From positions 124,001 to 188,000 of the forward strand of contig NZ_MNPW01000004.1 in the NCBI RefSeq assembly GCF_001983175.1: 64,000 nt of DNA. Reading direction: 5' to 3'. The notes below the pieces were generated by a model. That model saw only the letters and a list, made by a program, of their open reading frames with translations. It had not been told where the DNA came from and did no database searches. This DNA comes from Pseudomonas cedrina subsp. cedrina (GTDB lineage Bacteria; Pseudomonadota; Gammaproteobacteria; Pseudomonadales; Pseudomonadaceae). Shown piece after piece: positions 24,956 through 33,170 of the stretch; within the stretch, counting starts at the first letter, position 1, and the number at the start of each line of letters is the position of its first letter. The position numbers and the translations under genes are program-made.

Positions 24956-26680
24956 ATGAATCAGAACGCTGAGTACTCCGCGGTCAACGATGCTGTGCGT
25001 GGGCGGTTTTTCCGCCGAACCTGGGCGATGATCACACCGTATTGGCGCAGTGAAGAGAAGGGCAAGGCCTGGTTGTTGCTTGGCACAGTGATCGCCCTGT
25101 CACTGTTCAGCGTGGCGATTTCGGTGTGGCTCAACCACTGGTACAAGGATTTCTACAACGCCCTGGAGAAGAAGGACACGGCGGCCTTCTGGCAATTGAT
25201 CGGCTATTTCTGCGGTATCGCGGCGGTGGCCATTCTTGGCGCGGTGTACCGCCTGTACCTGACGCAGATGCTGACCATTCGCTGGCGCGCCTGGCTTACC
25301 GAGAAGCATTTTGCGCGGTGGCTCGACCACAAGAACTTCTACCAGCTGGAGCAGGGCGGTTACACCGATAACCCGGACCAGCGCATTTCCGAAGACCTCA
25401 ACAGCTTCACCTCAAACACCTTGGGCCTGGGCCTCGGGCTGTTGCGCAATGTCGTCAGCCTGGTGTCGTTCTCCGTGATCCTGTGGGGCGTGTCGGGCAG
25501 CATTGACGTATTCGGCATCACCATCCCCGGCTACATGTTCTGGTGCGCATTGCTCTACGCCGGTGTCGGCAGTTGGTTGACCCATCTGATCGGTCGTCGC
25601 TTGATCGGGCTGAGCAACCAGCAACAACGGTTTGAAGCGGATCTGCGTTTTTCCATGGTACGGGTGCGGGAGAATGCCGAAAGCATCGCCCTGTACAACG
25701 GCGAACCGAACGAAAAGCAGCGTTTGAGCGCGCGGTTCGGCAAGGTCTGGCATAACTACTGGGACATCATGAAAGTGTCCAAGCGCCTGACGTTCTTTAC
25801 CGCCGGCTACGAACAGATTGCGATCGTCTTCGCCTTTATCGTGGCGGCGCCGCGCTATTTCGCGGGCAAGATCGAATTGGGCGAGCTGATGCAAATCAAC
25901 TCGGCGTTCGGCAATGTGCAGGGCAACTTCAGTTGGTTCATCAGCGCCTACACCGACCTGGCCGCCTGGCGCGCAACCAGTGATCGCCTGCTCAGCTTCC
26001 AGCAGGCCATGAACGACAACGAGCAACGTCCGGCGACTATCGATGTGCACGCGCAGGGCGATCGCCTCGTGGTGCAGGGGCTGGGCTTGAACGTGGCCGA
26101 TGGTCGTCACCTGCTGACGGACGCCAACATGTGTGTGGAGCCGGGTGAGCGCCTGATGCTCAGTGGGCGTTCCGGCAGCGGTAAAAGCACCTTATTGCGC
26201 GCGATGGGCCATTTATGGCCTGCGGGGCACGGCAGCATCCGCTTGCCGGCGGCGCGCTATCTGTTCCTGCCGCAGAAGCCGTATTTGCCGATTGGCACGC
26301 TGAAGGCGGTGTTGAGTTATCCACAGGACGAAGACGTCTATCCGGCGGAACGTTATGCACAGGTCCTGCAAACTTGCCGCCTGCCGCATCTGGCGGGTCG
26401 GCTGGATGAAGCCAATCACTGGCAACGCATGCTCTCGCCGGGTGAACAGCAACGCCTGGCCTTCGCCCGCGCCTTGCTGTTTGCGCCGCAGTGGCTGTAC
26501 ATGGACGAAGCGACGTCGGCGATGGATGAAGAGGATGAAGCGACGCTGTACCAGGCGCTGATCGATGAGTTGCCGGGGCTGAGCATTGTCAGCGTCGGGC
26601 ATCGCAGCAGCCTCAAGCGCTTTCATGGGCGGCATGTGCGGATTGATGGTGGGTGGTTGCAGGAACAGCAAATGACTTAA
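24956..26680 (+). CDS. SbmA/YddA-type ABC transporter (fused membrane and ATPase domains)
   Basis: Inner-membrane ABC protein of 574 residues. The N-terminal half has about six membrane segments with the ABC_membrane_2 signature (ARWLDHKNFYQLEQ, NPDQRISEDLNSF), as in E. coli YddA and the SbmA/BacA group. The C-terminal ATPase has Walker A GRSGSGKSTLL, signature SPGEQQRLAFARAL and Walker B LYMDEATSAMD. Unlike SbmA it carries its own ATPase. Substrate unknown; relatives are linked to peptides, vitamin B12 or acyl-CoA. It is a single-gene unit. Confidence 0.88.
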   Translation: MNQNAEYSAVNDAVRGRFFRRTWAMITPYWRSEEKGKAWLLLGTVIALSLFSVAISVWLNHWYKDFYNALEKKDTAAFWQLIGYFCGIAAVAILGAVYRLYLTQMLTIRWRAWLTEKHFARWLDHKNFYQLEQGGYTDNPDQRISEDLNSFTSNTLGLGLGLLRNVVSLVSFSVILWGVSGSIDVFGITIPGYMFWCALLYAGVGSWLTHLIGRRLIGLSNQQQRFEADLRFSMVRVRENAESIALYNGEPNEKQRLSARFGKVWHNYWDIMKVSKRLTFFTAGYEQIAIVFAFIVAAPRYFAGKIELGELMQINSAFGNVQGNFSWFISAYTDLAAWRATSDRLLSFQQAMNDNEQRPATIDVHAQGDRLVVQGLGLNVADGRHLLTDANMCVEPGERLMLSGRSGSGKSTLLRAMGHLWPAGHGSIRLPAARYLFLPQKPYLPIGTLKAVLSYPQDEDVYPAERYAQVLQTCRLPHLAGRLDEANHWQRMLSPGEQQRLAFARALLFAPQWLYMDEATSAMDEEDEATLYQALIDELPGLSIVSVGHRSSLKRFHGRHVRIDGGWLQEQQMT

Positions 26681-26698
26681 AACCATGCGCGGTTCAAT

Positions 26699-26787
26699 GT
26701 GGGAGTCGGGCTTGCCCGCGATGGCGGTGTGTCAGTAGCAGGTGTATCAAGTGGCACACCGCCATCGCAGGCAAGCCAGCTCCCACA
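26699..26787. repeat. REPIN
   Basis: Inverted REPs GGGCTTGCCCGCGATGGC and GCCATCGCAGGCAAGCC at the junction of two convergent genes, with the GGCGGTGTG / CACACCGCC stems extended inward. Confidence 0.88.
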
Positions 26788-26816
26788 ATGGATCTAAGGT
26801 GTTCTTAAGTACCTGC

Positions 26817-26860
26817 CCAAAAAAATCCCGGCTGATCATCGATCAGCCGGGCTTTTTGTG
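26817..26860 (-). terminator. Bidirectional terminator between the ABC exporter and yhcB
   Basis: A strong stem CCCGGCTGATC / GATCAGCCGGG is flanked by A-runs on one side and T-runs on the other, so it can end both convergent transcripts. Confidence 0.88.
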
Positions 26861-26874
26861 TTGCTTGAAGCGCC

Positions 26875-27312
26875 TTACTTCTTCAAGCCGTAATGCTCAT
26901 CCAGCATGCCTGGGGCGTTCGGCGTTTTTGGCGCGTAGTCCCGTGGAGGCTCCTGGTTTTCCCGGGGAGGGGTGAGGCGTTCCCGTGGCGCTTGCGGTGC
27001 ATCGGAATGCAGCGCGGCCAGCAGACGCTGGCGGGTGATGTCGTCGAGCGCCAGGCGGTTGGCGCCATCGGCGAGATGATCCTGTACTTCCTGGTAGCTC
27101 TGGGTGAGCTTCTTGACCAGGGTCGCGGTGCTGTTGAAGTGGGTAACAACTTCGTTCTGATAACTGTCAAAACGTTCCTGGATGTCATCCAGCTGACGCT
27201 GCGTGCGGTTAGGCGCGGCATTCGGCAGCAGGCGAGCAACCAGGAATCCAATGGCGACACCGGCAACCAGGGCAAGAGTCGGCAACAACCAAACTAAGAG
27301 CGAGTGTTCCAC
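26875..27312 (-). CDS. zapG: YhcB/ZapG-family (DUF1043) membrane-anchored protein
   Basis: A 145-residue protein with one N-terminal membrane helix (about 5-27, LLVWLLPTLALVAGVAIGFLVARL), followed by a coiled-coil segment (RQLDDIQERFDSYQNEVVTHFNST) and a proline-rich tail ending DEHYGLKK. This is the DUF1043 architecture; the E. coli member acts at the interface of cell division and envelope growth. It precedes the hydrolase and trpS divergently, as in P. aeruginosa. Confidence 0.88.
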   Translation of the reverse strand: MEHSLLVWLLPTLALVAGVAIGFLVARLLPNAAPNRTQRQLDDIQERFDSYQNEVVTHFNSTATLVKKLTQSYQEVQDHLADGANRLALDDITRQRLLAALHSDAPQAPRERLTPPRENQEPPRDYAPKTPNAPGMLDEHYGLKK

Positions 27313-27459
27313 GAGTCCTTCCTCTATAAACGGCTTTGCTTTACGTTAACGGCTCGGACCTGCGCTGTATACCGCGATTAACCTCGCAATGATGCCATGC
27401 ACAGACTTTTAGCTAGACGAGTCGACCCTTTGAGAGGTCACGGAGTTCATCTCTTGCTC

Positions 27460-28089
27460 ATGCGTGAAGCCCCTGTTTTGATCGATGGCCCGGTGGGCCA
27501 ATTGGAAGCCCTGTACCTGGATCACCCCGAGCCACGTGGCCTGGCGCTGATCTGTCACCCTAACCCGGTGCAGGGTGGGACCATGCTCAATAAAGTGGTC
27601 TCGACCCTGCAACGCACCGCCCGCGATGCCGGATTGATTACTTTGCGTTTCAATTATCGTGGCGTCGGCGCGAGTGCCGGTTCCCATGACATGAGTACCG
27701 GTGAAGTCGACGATGCCGAAGCCGCCGCCGCCTGGCTACGGGCAAGACACCCCGACCTGCCGATCACCTTGCTCGGCTTTTCCTTTGGCGGTTACGTAGC
27801 CGCCAGCCTCGGTGGCCGTCTGGAAGCCAAGGGCGAAAAACTGTCCCATGTGTTCATGATTGCGGCAGCTGTGATGCGTCTGCGCGATACCGACGCGCTT
27901 CCCCAGGGCTGCCCGTTGACTCTGATCCAGCCGGAAACCGACGAAGTGGTCGACCCGCAGCTGGTCTACGACTGGTCCGCGGCCTTGAATCGCCCCCATG
28001 AGCTGCTGAAAGTGGCAGAATGCGGGCACTTTTTCCATGGCAAGCTCACCGATCTCAAGGATCTGGTGCTGCCGCGCCTCTCGAATTGA
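27460..28089 (+). CDS. Alpha/beta hydrolase of the dienelactone-hydrolase-like type
   Basis: A 209-residue cytosolic hydrolase. CHPNPVQGGTMLNKVV forms the oxyanion region, LGFSFGGYVAA the nucleophile elbow (GFSFGG, Ser as nucleophile), QPETDEVVDP the acid and ECGHFFHGKL the catalytic His. Family members act on small esters or thioesters; the natural substrate is unknown. The ATG start at 27460 is chosen on the N-terminus MREAPVLIDGPVG; GGAG lies 14 bases upstream, which fits a TTG at 27454 better, so the start is uncertain. It lies 24 bp ahead of trpS and is probably cotranscribed. Confidence 0.85.
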   Translation: MREAPVLIDGPVGQLEALYLDHPEPRGLALICHPNPVQGGTMLNKVVSTLQRTARDAGLITLRFNYRGVGASAGSHDMSTGEVDDAEAAAAWLRARHPDLPITLLGFSFGGYVAASLGGRLEAKGEKLSHVFMIAAAVMRLRDTDALPQGCPLTLIQPETDEVVDPQLVYDWSAALNRPHELLKVAECGHFFHGKLTDLKDLVLPRLSN

Positions 28090-28113
28090 CAGCAGTCTGA
28101 TAAGCGATTACCC

Positions 28114-29466
28114 ATGACGACGCGTACCCGTATCCTCACCGGCATCACCACCACCGGCACGCCCCACCTGGGCAACTACGCCGGTGCGATCCGCCCGGCG
28201 ATCCTTGCCAGCGAAGACGCCAATGCCGACTCCTTCTACTTCCTGGCCGACTACCACGCCCTGATCAAATGCGATGACCCGCAGCGCATCCAGCGCTCGC
28301 GCATGGAAATCGCCGCGACCTGGCTGGCCGGTGGCCTGGATGTGAACCGGGTGACGTTCTATCGCCAGTCAGACATCCCCGAGATCCCCGAGCTGACCTG
28401 GCTGCTGACCTGTGTGGCCGCCAAGGGCCTGCTCAACCGCGCCCACGCCTACAAGGCCTCGGTGGACAAGAACGTCGAGACCGGCGAAGACCCGGACGCG
28501 GGCATCACCATGGGGCTGTACAGCTACCCGGTGCTGATGGCGGCGGACATCCTGATGTTCAACGCGCATAAAGTGCCGGTCGGTCGCGACCAGATCCAGC
28601 ACGTGGAAATGGCCCGTGATATCGGCCAGCGCTTCAACCACCTGTTTGGCAACGGCAAAGAATTTTTCACCATGCCTGAGGCGTTGATCGAAGAAAGCGT
28701 CGCCACCTTGCCGGGCCTGGACGGCCGCAAGATGTCCAAGAGCTACGACAACACCATCCCGTTGTTCACCAGCGCCAAGGACATGAAAGAGGCGATCTCG
28801 CGGATCGTCACCGACTCGCGCGCGCCGGGCGAAGCCAAGGACCCGGACAACTCGCACCTGTTCACCCTGTACCAGGCGTTTGCCAGCAAGGCCCAGGAAG
28901 AAGAATTCCGTGGCGAACTGCTGCAAGGCCTGGGCTGGGGCGAGGCGAAGAGTCGTCTGTTCCAGCTGCTCGATGGCCAGTTGGGCGAAGCCCGCGAGCG
29001 TTATCACCAACTGATGTCGCGCCCATCGGACATGGAAGACCTGCTGCTGGTCGGCGCGAAAAAAGCCCGTGCGGTGGCGGCCCCGTTCCTGGCCGAGCTG
29101 CGTGAAGCCGTGGGCCTGCGTTCGTTCGTCAACCAGGCTGCGGCGCCGGTCGCTACCAAGAAGAAAGCCGCGAAAGCTGCGCGCTTCGTGAGTTTCCGTG
29201 AAGACGACGGCAGCTTCCGCTTCCGCCTGTTGGCTGCTGACGGCGAGCAATTGCTGCTTTCGCGCAACTTCGCCGACGGCAAAGCGGCGGGCGCGGTGAC
29301 CAAGCAATTGCAAAGCGGTCATTTGGACATTCGCACCCAAGCCCAGAGCTTCAATGTGTGGCTGGACGATGCCGTTGTGGCCGACAGCGCCGAGTTCGCC
29401 GACAGCGCCTCCCGCGATGCCGCCATCGCCGCCTTGCGTATCGCGTTGGCCCCTTCCGAGGATTAA
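28114..29466 (+). CDS. trpS: Tryptophan--tRNA ligase with C-terminal extension
   Basis: Class I aminoacyl-tRNA synthetase charging tRNA-Trp. The HIGH-equivalent lies in TGTPHLGNYAG (about residues 12-22) and KMSKS in LDGRKMSKSYDN. It has 450 residues against about 330 for the compact bacterial enzyme. The extra C-terminus begins after a lysine/alanine linker (ATKKKAAKAARFVSF) and contains DGSFRFRLLAADGEQLLLSR, which resembles a single YegP/DUF1508-like unit. The long form is usual in Pseudomonas. Upstream is the hydrolase, downstream a terminator. Confidence 0.95.
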   Translation: MTTRTRILTGITTTGTPHLGNYAGAIRPAILASEDANADSFYFLADYHALIKCDDPQRIQRSRMEIAATWLAGGLDVNRVTFYRQSDIPEIPELTWLLTCVAAKGLLNRAHAYKASVDKNVETGEDPDAGITMGLYSYPVLMAADILMFNAHKVPVGRDQIQHVEMARDIGQRFNHLFGNGKEFFTMPEALIEESVATLPGLDGRKMSKSYDNTIPLFTSAKDMKEAISRIVTDSRAPGEAKDPDNSHLFTLYQAFASKAQEEEFRGELLQGLGWGEAKSRLFQLLDGQLGEARERYHQLMSRPSDMEDLLLVGAKKARAVAAPFLAELREAVGLRSFVNQAAAPVATKKKAAKAARFVSFREDDGSFRFRLLAADGEQLLLSRNFADGKAAGAVTKQLQSGHLDIRTQAQSFNVWLDDAVVADSAEFADSASRDAAIAALRIALAPSED

Positions 29467-29495
29467 CCCGACCAAGGGTTGATTGCCATTATCCG

Positions 29496-29526
29496 GGGCC
29501 GTCGTTACAGTGACGGCCCGTTTTTG
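29496..29526 (+). terminator. Intrinsic terminator of trpS
   Basis: The stem GGGCCGTC / GACGGCCC (8 bp, 8-nt loop) is followed by GTTTTTG, about 30 bp after the trpS stop and just before zapE. Confidence 0.85.
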
Positions 29527-29545
29527 TTGCCTTGCTAACGAAATT

Positions 29546-30640
29546 ATGACGCCCCTAGAACGATATCAAGCTGATCTGAAACGCCCTGAATTCTTCCATG
29601 ACGCTGCCCAGGAAAACGCGGTGCGTCATTTGCAGCGCCTGTACGACGACCTGGTCGCGGCCTCGCAAAGCAAGCCGGGGATGTTCAGCAAGCTGTTTGG
29701 CAAGAAAGACCACACGCCGGTCAAGGGCCTTTACTTCTGGGGAGGCGTCGGCCGTGGCAAGACCTACCTGGTCGACACCTTCTTCGAAGCGCTGCCGTTC
29801 AAGGAAAAGGTCCGCACCCACTTCCACCGCTTCATGAAGCGCGTGCACGAAGAGATGAAGACCCTGCCGGGCGAGAAAAACCCGCTGACCATCATCGCCA
29901 AGCGTTTCTCCGACGAAGCGCGGGTGATTTGCTTCGATGAGTTCTTCGTCTCCGACATCACCGATGCCATGATCCTTGGCACCCTGATGGAAGAGCTGTT
30001 CAAGAACGGCGTGACCCTGGTCGCCACCTCGAACATCGTGCCGGACGGCTTGTACAAGGACGGCCTGCAGCGCGCACGCTTCCTGCCGGCGATTGCGCTG
30101 ATCAAGCAGAACACCGAGATCGTTAACGTCGACAGCGGCGTCGACTACCGCCTGCGTCACCTGGAACAAGCGGAGCTGTTCCACTTCCCGCTCAACGAAG
30201 CGGCCCACGAAAGCCTGAAAAAAAGCTTCCGCGCCTTGACGCCCGAGTGCACCCAGGCCGTGGAAAACGACAAATTGATGATCGAGAACCGCGAAATCAT
30301 CGCGTTGCGCACCTGCGATGACGTGGCCTGGTTCGAATTCCGCCAACTGTGCGACGGCCCGCGCAGCCAGAACGACTACATCGAACTGGGCAAGATCTTC
30401 CACGCGGTGATCCTCAGCGGCGTGGAGCAGATGAGCGTCACCACCGACGACATCGCGCGGCGCTTTATCAACATGGTCGACGAGTTCTACGACCGCAACG
30501 TCAAGCTGATCATCTCGGCCGAAGTCGAACTCAAGGACCTCTACACGGGGGGGCGTTTGAACTTCGAGTTCCAGCGCACGTTGAGCCGCTTGCTGGAAAT
30601 GCAGTCCCACGAGTTTCTGTCGCGCGGGCACAAGCCTTAA
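29546..30640 (+). CDS. zapE: AFG1/ZapE-family cell division ATPase
   Basis: Cytosolic P-loop ATPase of 364 residues, homologous to E. coli ZapE, which binds FtsZ, and to mitochondrial AFG1. Walker A is GGVGRGKTYL (about residues 70-79), Walker B VICFDEFFVSD, and the sensor region LVATSNIVPDGLY. The start at 29546 gives MTPLERYQADLKRPEF, the family N-terminus; the frame is open to 29483 but that would run through the terminator. Confidence 0.93.
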   Translation: MTPLERYQADLKRPEFFHDAAQENAVRHLQRLYDDLVAASQSKPGMFSKLFGKKDHTPVKGLYFWGGVGRGKTYLVDTFFEALPFKEKVRTHFHRFMKRVHEEMKTLPGEKNPLTIIAKRFSDEARVICFDEFFVSDITDAMILGTLMEELFKNGVTLVATSNIVPDGLYKDGLQRARFLPAIALIKQNTEIVNVDSGVDYRLRHLEQAELFHFPLNEAAHESLKKSFRALTPECTQAVENDKLMIENREIIALRTCDDVAWFEFRQLCDGPRSQNDYIELGKIFHAVILSGVEQMSVTTDDIARRFINMVDEFYDRNVKLIISAEVELKDLYTGGRLNFEFQRTLSRLLEMQSHEFLSRGHKP

Positions 30641-30668
30641 TCACACTCCAGAGCCCTGGAGATCCACT

Positions 30669-30758
30669 GTGGGAGCCGGGCTTGCCCGCGATGGCGGTGT
30701 ATCAGTCGACTTATTTGCCGGCTGATACACCGCCATCGCAGGCAAGCCAGCTCCCACA
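30669..30758. repeat. REPIN
   Basis: Inverted REPs GGGCTTGCCCGCGATGGC and GCCATCGCAGGCAAGCC with matching GGTGTATCAG / CTGATACACC inner arms, between convergent zapE and the AraC-type regulator. Confidence 0.88.
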
Positions 30759-30779
30759 ATGCTTTGTGTTTGCCTGAGG

Positions 30780-31775
30780 TCAGGCCGCCTGCTGGAATTG
30801 CTGCCGATACTGGTTCGGCGACAACTCCGTGTGCTGCCTGAACAGCCGCGCAAAAAAGCTCGCGTCGTCGTAACCCACTTCGTAGCTGATGGTCTTGATG
30901 CTCTTGCGGCTGCCCGAAAGCAGTCCCTTGGCCGTCTCGATGCGCAGCCGTTGCAGGTAATGCAGCGGCTTGTCGCCGGTGGCGGTCTGGAAGCGGCGCA
31001 TGAAGTTGCGGATGCTCATGCCGTGTTCCCGGGCGACATCTTCGAAGCGGAATTTGTCGGCGAAATGCTCTTCGAGCCAATGCTGGATCTGCAGGATGAT
31101 CACATCCTGGTGCAGCTTCTGCCCGCCAAACCCGATGCGCCCCGGCGAATAGCTGCGCTGCACTTCGTAGAGAATGTCGCGGGCCACGGCCTGGGCGATG
31201 TTGGCGCCGCAGAAGCGCTCGATCAGGTAGATATAGAGGTCGCATGCCGAGGTGGTGCCGCCGGCGCAATACAGGTTGTCGGCGTCGGTGAGGTGTTTGT
31301 CCTGGTTGAGTTGCACCTTGGGGAAGCGTTCGCTGAAGGCGTTGAAGAAGCGCCAATAGGTGGTCGCCTCCTTGCCATCGAGCAAGCCGGCTTCGGCCAG
31401 CCAGAACACCCCGGTGGCTTCGCCGCATAACACGGCGCCGCGTGCATGCTGTTCACGCAGCCACGGCAGCACTTGCGGGTAGTGTGTGCACAAGGCATCG
31501 AAGTCATCCCAGAACGCCGGCAACACGATGATGTCGGCGTCTTCCAGGCCGCCGTCCACCGGCATGATCACATCGCTGAAACTGCGCACCGACTTTCCGT
31601 CGGGGCTGACCAGGCGCGTTTCAAATGCAGGGGTCAGGCCCAGGCCTTGTTGCTTGCCGTAACGCAGGCTGGCGAGGTGGAAGAAATCCTTGGCTTGCAT
31701 GAGGGTCGAAGCGAATACCCGATCAATGGCCAAAATGCTGACGCGCCGCAGGGGCGTGGAGATTTGGTTAGACAT
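30780..31775 (-). CDS. GlxA-family AraC-type transcriptional regulator
   Basis: A 331-residue regulator with an N-terminal DJ-1/PfpI-like (GATase1) domain (about 10-200) and a C-terminal AraC helix-turn-helix pair (about 225-325, FRFEDVAREHGMSIRNFMRR and KTISYEVGYDDASFFARLF). At the nucleophile elbow, where an enzyme would have CTG, the sequence is EATGVFWLAEAGLL, so the cysteine is missing and the domain probably senses a ligand. It is divergent from the acyl-CoA dehydrogenase gene 146 bp away and may control it. The ligand is unknown. Confidence 0.88.
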   Translation of the reverse strand: MSNQISTPLRRVSILAIDRVFASTLMQAKDFFHLASLRYGKQQGLGLTPAFETRLVSPDGKSVRSFSDVIMPVDGGLEDADIIVLPAFWDDFDALCTHYPQVLPWLREQHARGAVLCGEATGVFWLAEAGLLDGKEATTYWRFFNAFSERFPKVQLNQDKHLTDADNLYCAGGTTSACDLYIYLIERFCGANIAQAVARDILYEVQRSYSPGRIGFGGQKLHQDVIILQIQHWLEEHFADKFRFEDVAREHGMSIRNFMRRFQTATGDKPLHYLQRLRIETAKGLLSGSRKSIKTISYEVGYDDASFFARLFRQHTELSPNQYRQQFQQAA

Positions 31776-31859
31776 AATTTCATTTATTCTTATAGGGGAA
31801 AGTGGTCACCAGACGGCTGGATCGTCTTATTTTTTGTCGCATGTGTCCAGTGTCCTGTG

Positions 31860-31874
31860 ATGCCCTCAGGGCAT
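31860..31874. promoter_or_regulatory. Palindrome between the AraC-type regulator and acyl-CoA dehydrogenase
   Basis: A perfect inverted repeat ATGCCC-TCA-GGGCAT lies 47 bp upstream of the acyl-CoA dehydrogenase start. It is a candidate operator; no binding protein is known. Confidence 0.35.
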
Positions 31875-31920
31875 AGTCTCTGTGGGCTGGTTTTTGTCCG
31901 ACAATCCACGCAGGTGACCC

Positions 31921-33057
31921 ATGATTCCCAGAACCTTGTTCAGCCCGGAACACGAACTTTTCCGCGAAAGCGTGCGTACCTTTCTCGAAAAAGACGCCGC
32001 GCCGTTCCATGCTCAATGGGAGAAACAAGGCCATATCGACCGCAGCTTGTGGAGCAAGGCGGGGGAGGCGGGGATGTTGTGTTCCCACCTGCCGGAAGAA
32101 TACGGAGGGCTGGACGCGGATTTTTTGTACAGCGCGGTGGTGATCGAAGAGATCAGCCGGCTGGGCCTGACCGGCATCGGTTTTTCCCTGCACTCGGACA
32201 TTGTGGCGCCCTACCTCCTGCATTACGGCAGCGAGGCGCTGAAGCACCACTACCTGCCCAAGTTGATTTCCGGCGAGATGGTCACGGCCATTGCCATGAC
32301 CGAACCGGGGGCGGGTTCCGACCTGCAAGGGGTCAAGACGACTGCCGTGCTGGACGGCGACGAGTATGTGATCAACGGCTCCAAGACGTTTATCACCAAT
32401 GGCTACCTGGCCGACCTGGTGATCGTGGTCGCCAAGACCGATCCCAAGGCGGGCGCGAAGGGCATCAGCCTGTTCCTGGTGGAAGCCGACACGCCCGGCT
32501 TCGCCAAGGGCAAGCGCCTGGAGAAGGTGGGCATGAAGGCCCAGGACACGTCGGAACTGTTCTTCCAGGACGTGCGTGTGCCCAGGGAAAACCTGTTGGG
32601 CCAGGCGGGCATGGGCTTCGCTTATCTGATGCAGGAGTTGCCCCAGGAACGTTTGACGGTGGCGATTGGCGCCTTGTCATCCGCCGAGGCGGCGCTGCAA
32701 TGGACCTTGGGATACACCCGTGAGCGCAAGGCGTTCGGCAAGGCGATTGCCGACTTCCAGAACACGCGCTTCAAGTTGGCGGAGATGGCCACCGAGATCC
32801 AGATTGGGCGGGTGTTCGTCGACCAGTGCATGGCATTGCACCTGGACGGCAAGCTGGACGTGCCCACGGCGGCGATGGCCAAGTACTGGGCCACCGACCT
32901 GCAGTGCAAGGTGCTCGATGAGTGCGTGCAGCTGCACGGCGGCTACGGCTTCATGTGGGAATACCCGATTGCCCGGGCCTGGGCGGATGCGCGGGTGCAG
33001 CGCATTTATGCGGGGACCAATGAGATCATGAAGGAGATCATTGCGCGGGCGCTTTGA
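31921..33057 (+). CDS. Acyl-CoA dehydrogenase
   Basis: FAD-dependent enzyme (378 residues) introducing the alpha-beta double bond in an acyl-CoA. AIAMTEPGAGSDLQG is the FAD-binding signature 1 and QLHGGYGFMWEYPIARAW signature 2. In the IYAGTNEI segment the medium-chain catalytic Glu (YEGT) is replaced by Ala. A Glu is present instead in MQELPQERL, the helix-G position used by long-chain and isovaleryl-CoA dehydrogenases. This points to a longer or branched substrate. It stands alone beside the divergent regulator. Confidence 0.9.
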   Translation: MIPRTLFSPEHELFRESVRTFLEKDAAPFHAQWEKQGHIDRSLWSKAGEAGMLCSHLPEEYGGLDADFLYSAVVIEEISRLGLTGIGFSLHSDIVAPYLLHYGSEALKHHYLPKLISGEMVTAIAMTEPGAGSDLQGVKTTAVLDGDEYVINGSKTFITNGYLADLVIVVAKTDPKAGAKGISLFLVEADTPGFAKGKRLEKVGMKAQDTSELFFQDVRVPRENLLGQAGMGFAYLMQELPQERLTVAIGALSSAEAALQWTLGYTRERKAFGKAIADFQNTRFKLAEMATEIQIGRVFVDQCMALHLDGKLDVPTAAMAKYWATDLQCKVLDECVQLHGGYGFMWEYPIARAWADARVQRIYAGTNEIMKEIIARAL

Positions 33058-33080
33058 TCTTGTGTGGTTGCTGAGGGCCT

Positions 33081-33158
33081 CATCGCGGGCAAGCCCGCTC
33101 CCACATTTGACCGTATTCACACATCACAATGTGGGAGCTGGCTTGCCTGCGATAGCGA
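33081..33158. repeat. REPIN
   Basis: Inverted REPs CATCGCGGGCAAGCCCGC and GGCTTGCCTGCGATAGCG between two convergent genes. Confidence 0.87.
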
Positions 33159-33170
33159 TCTAAAAATCAA

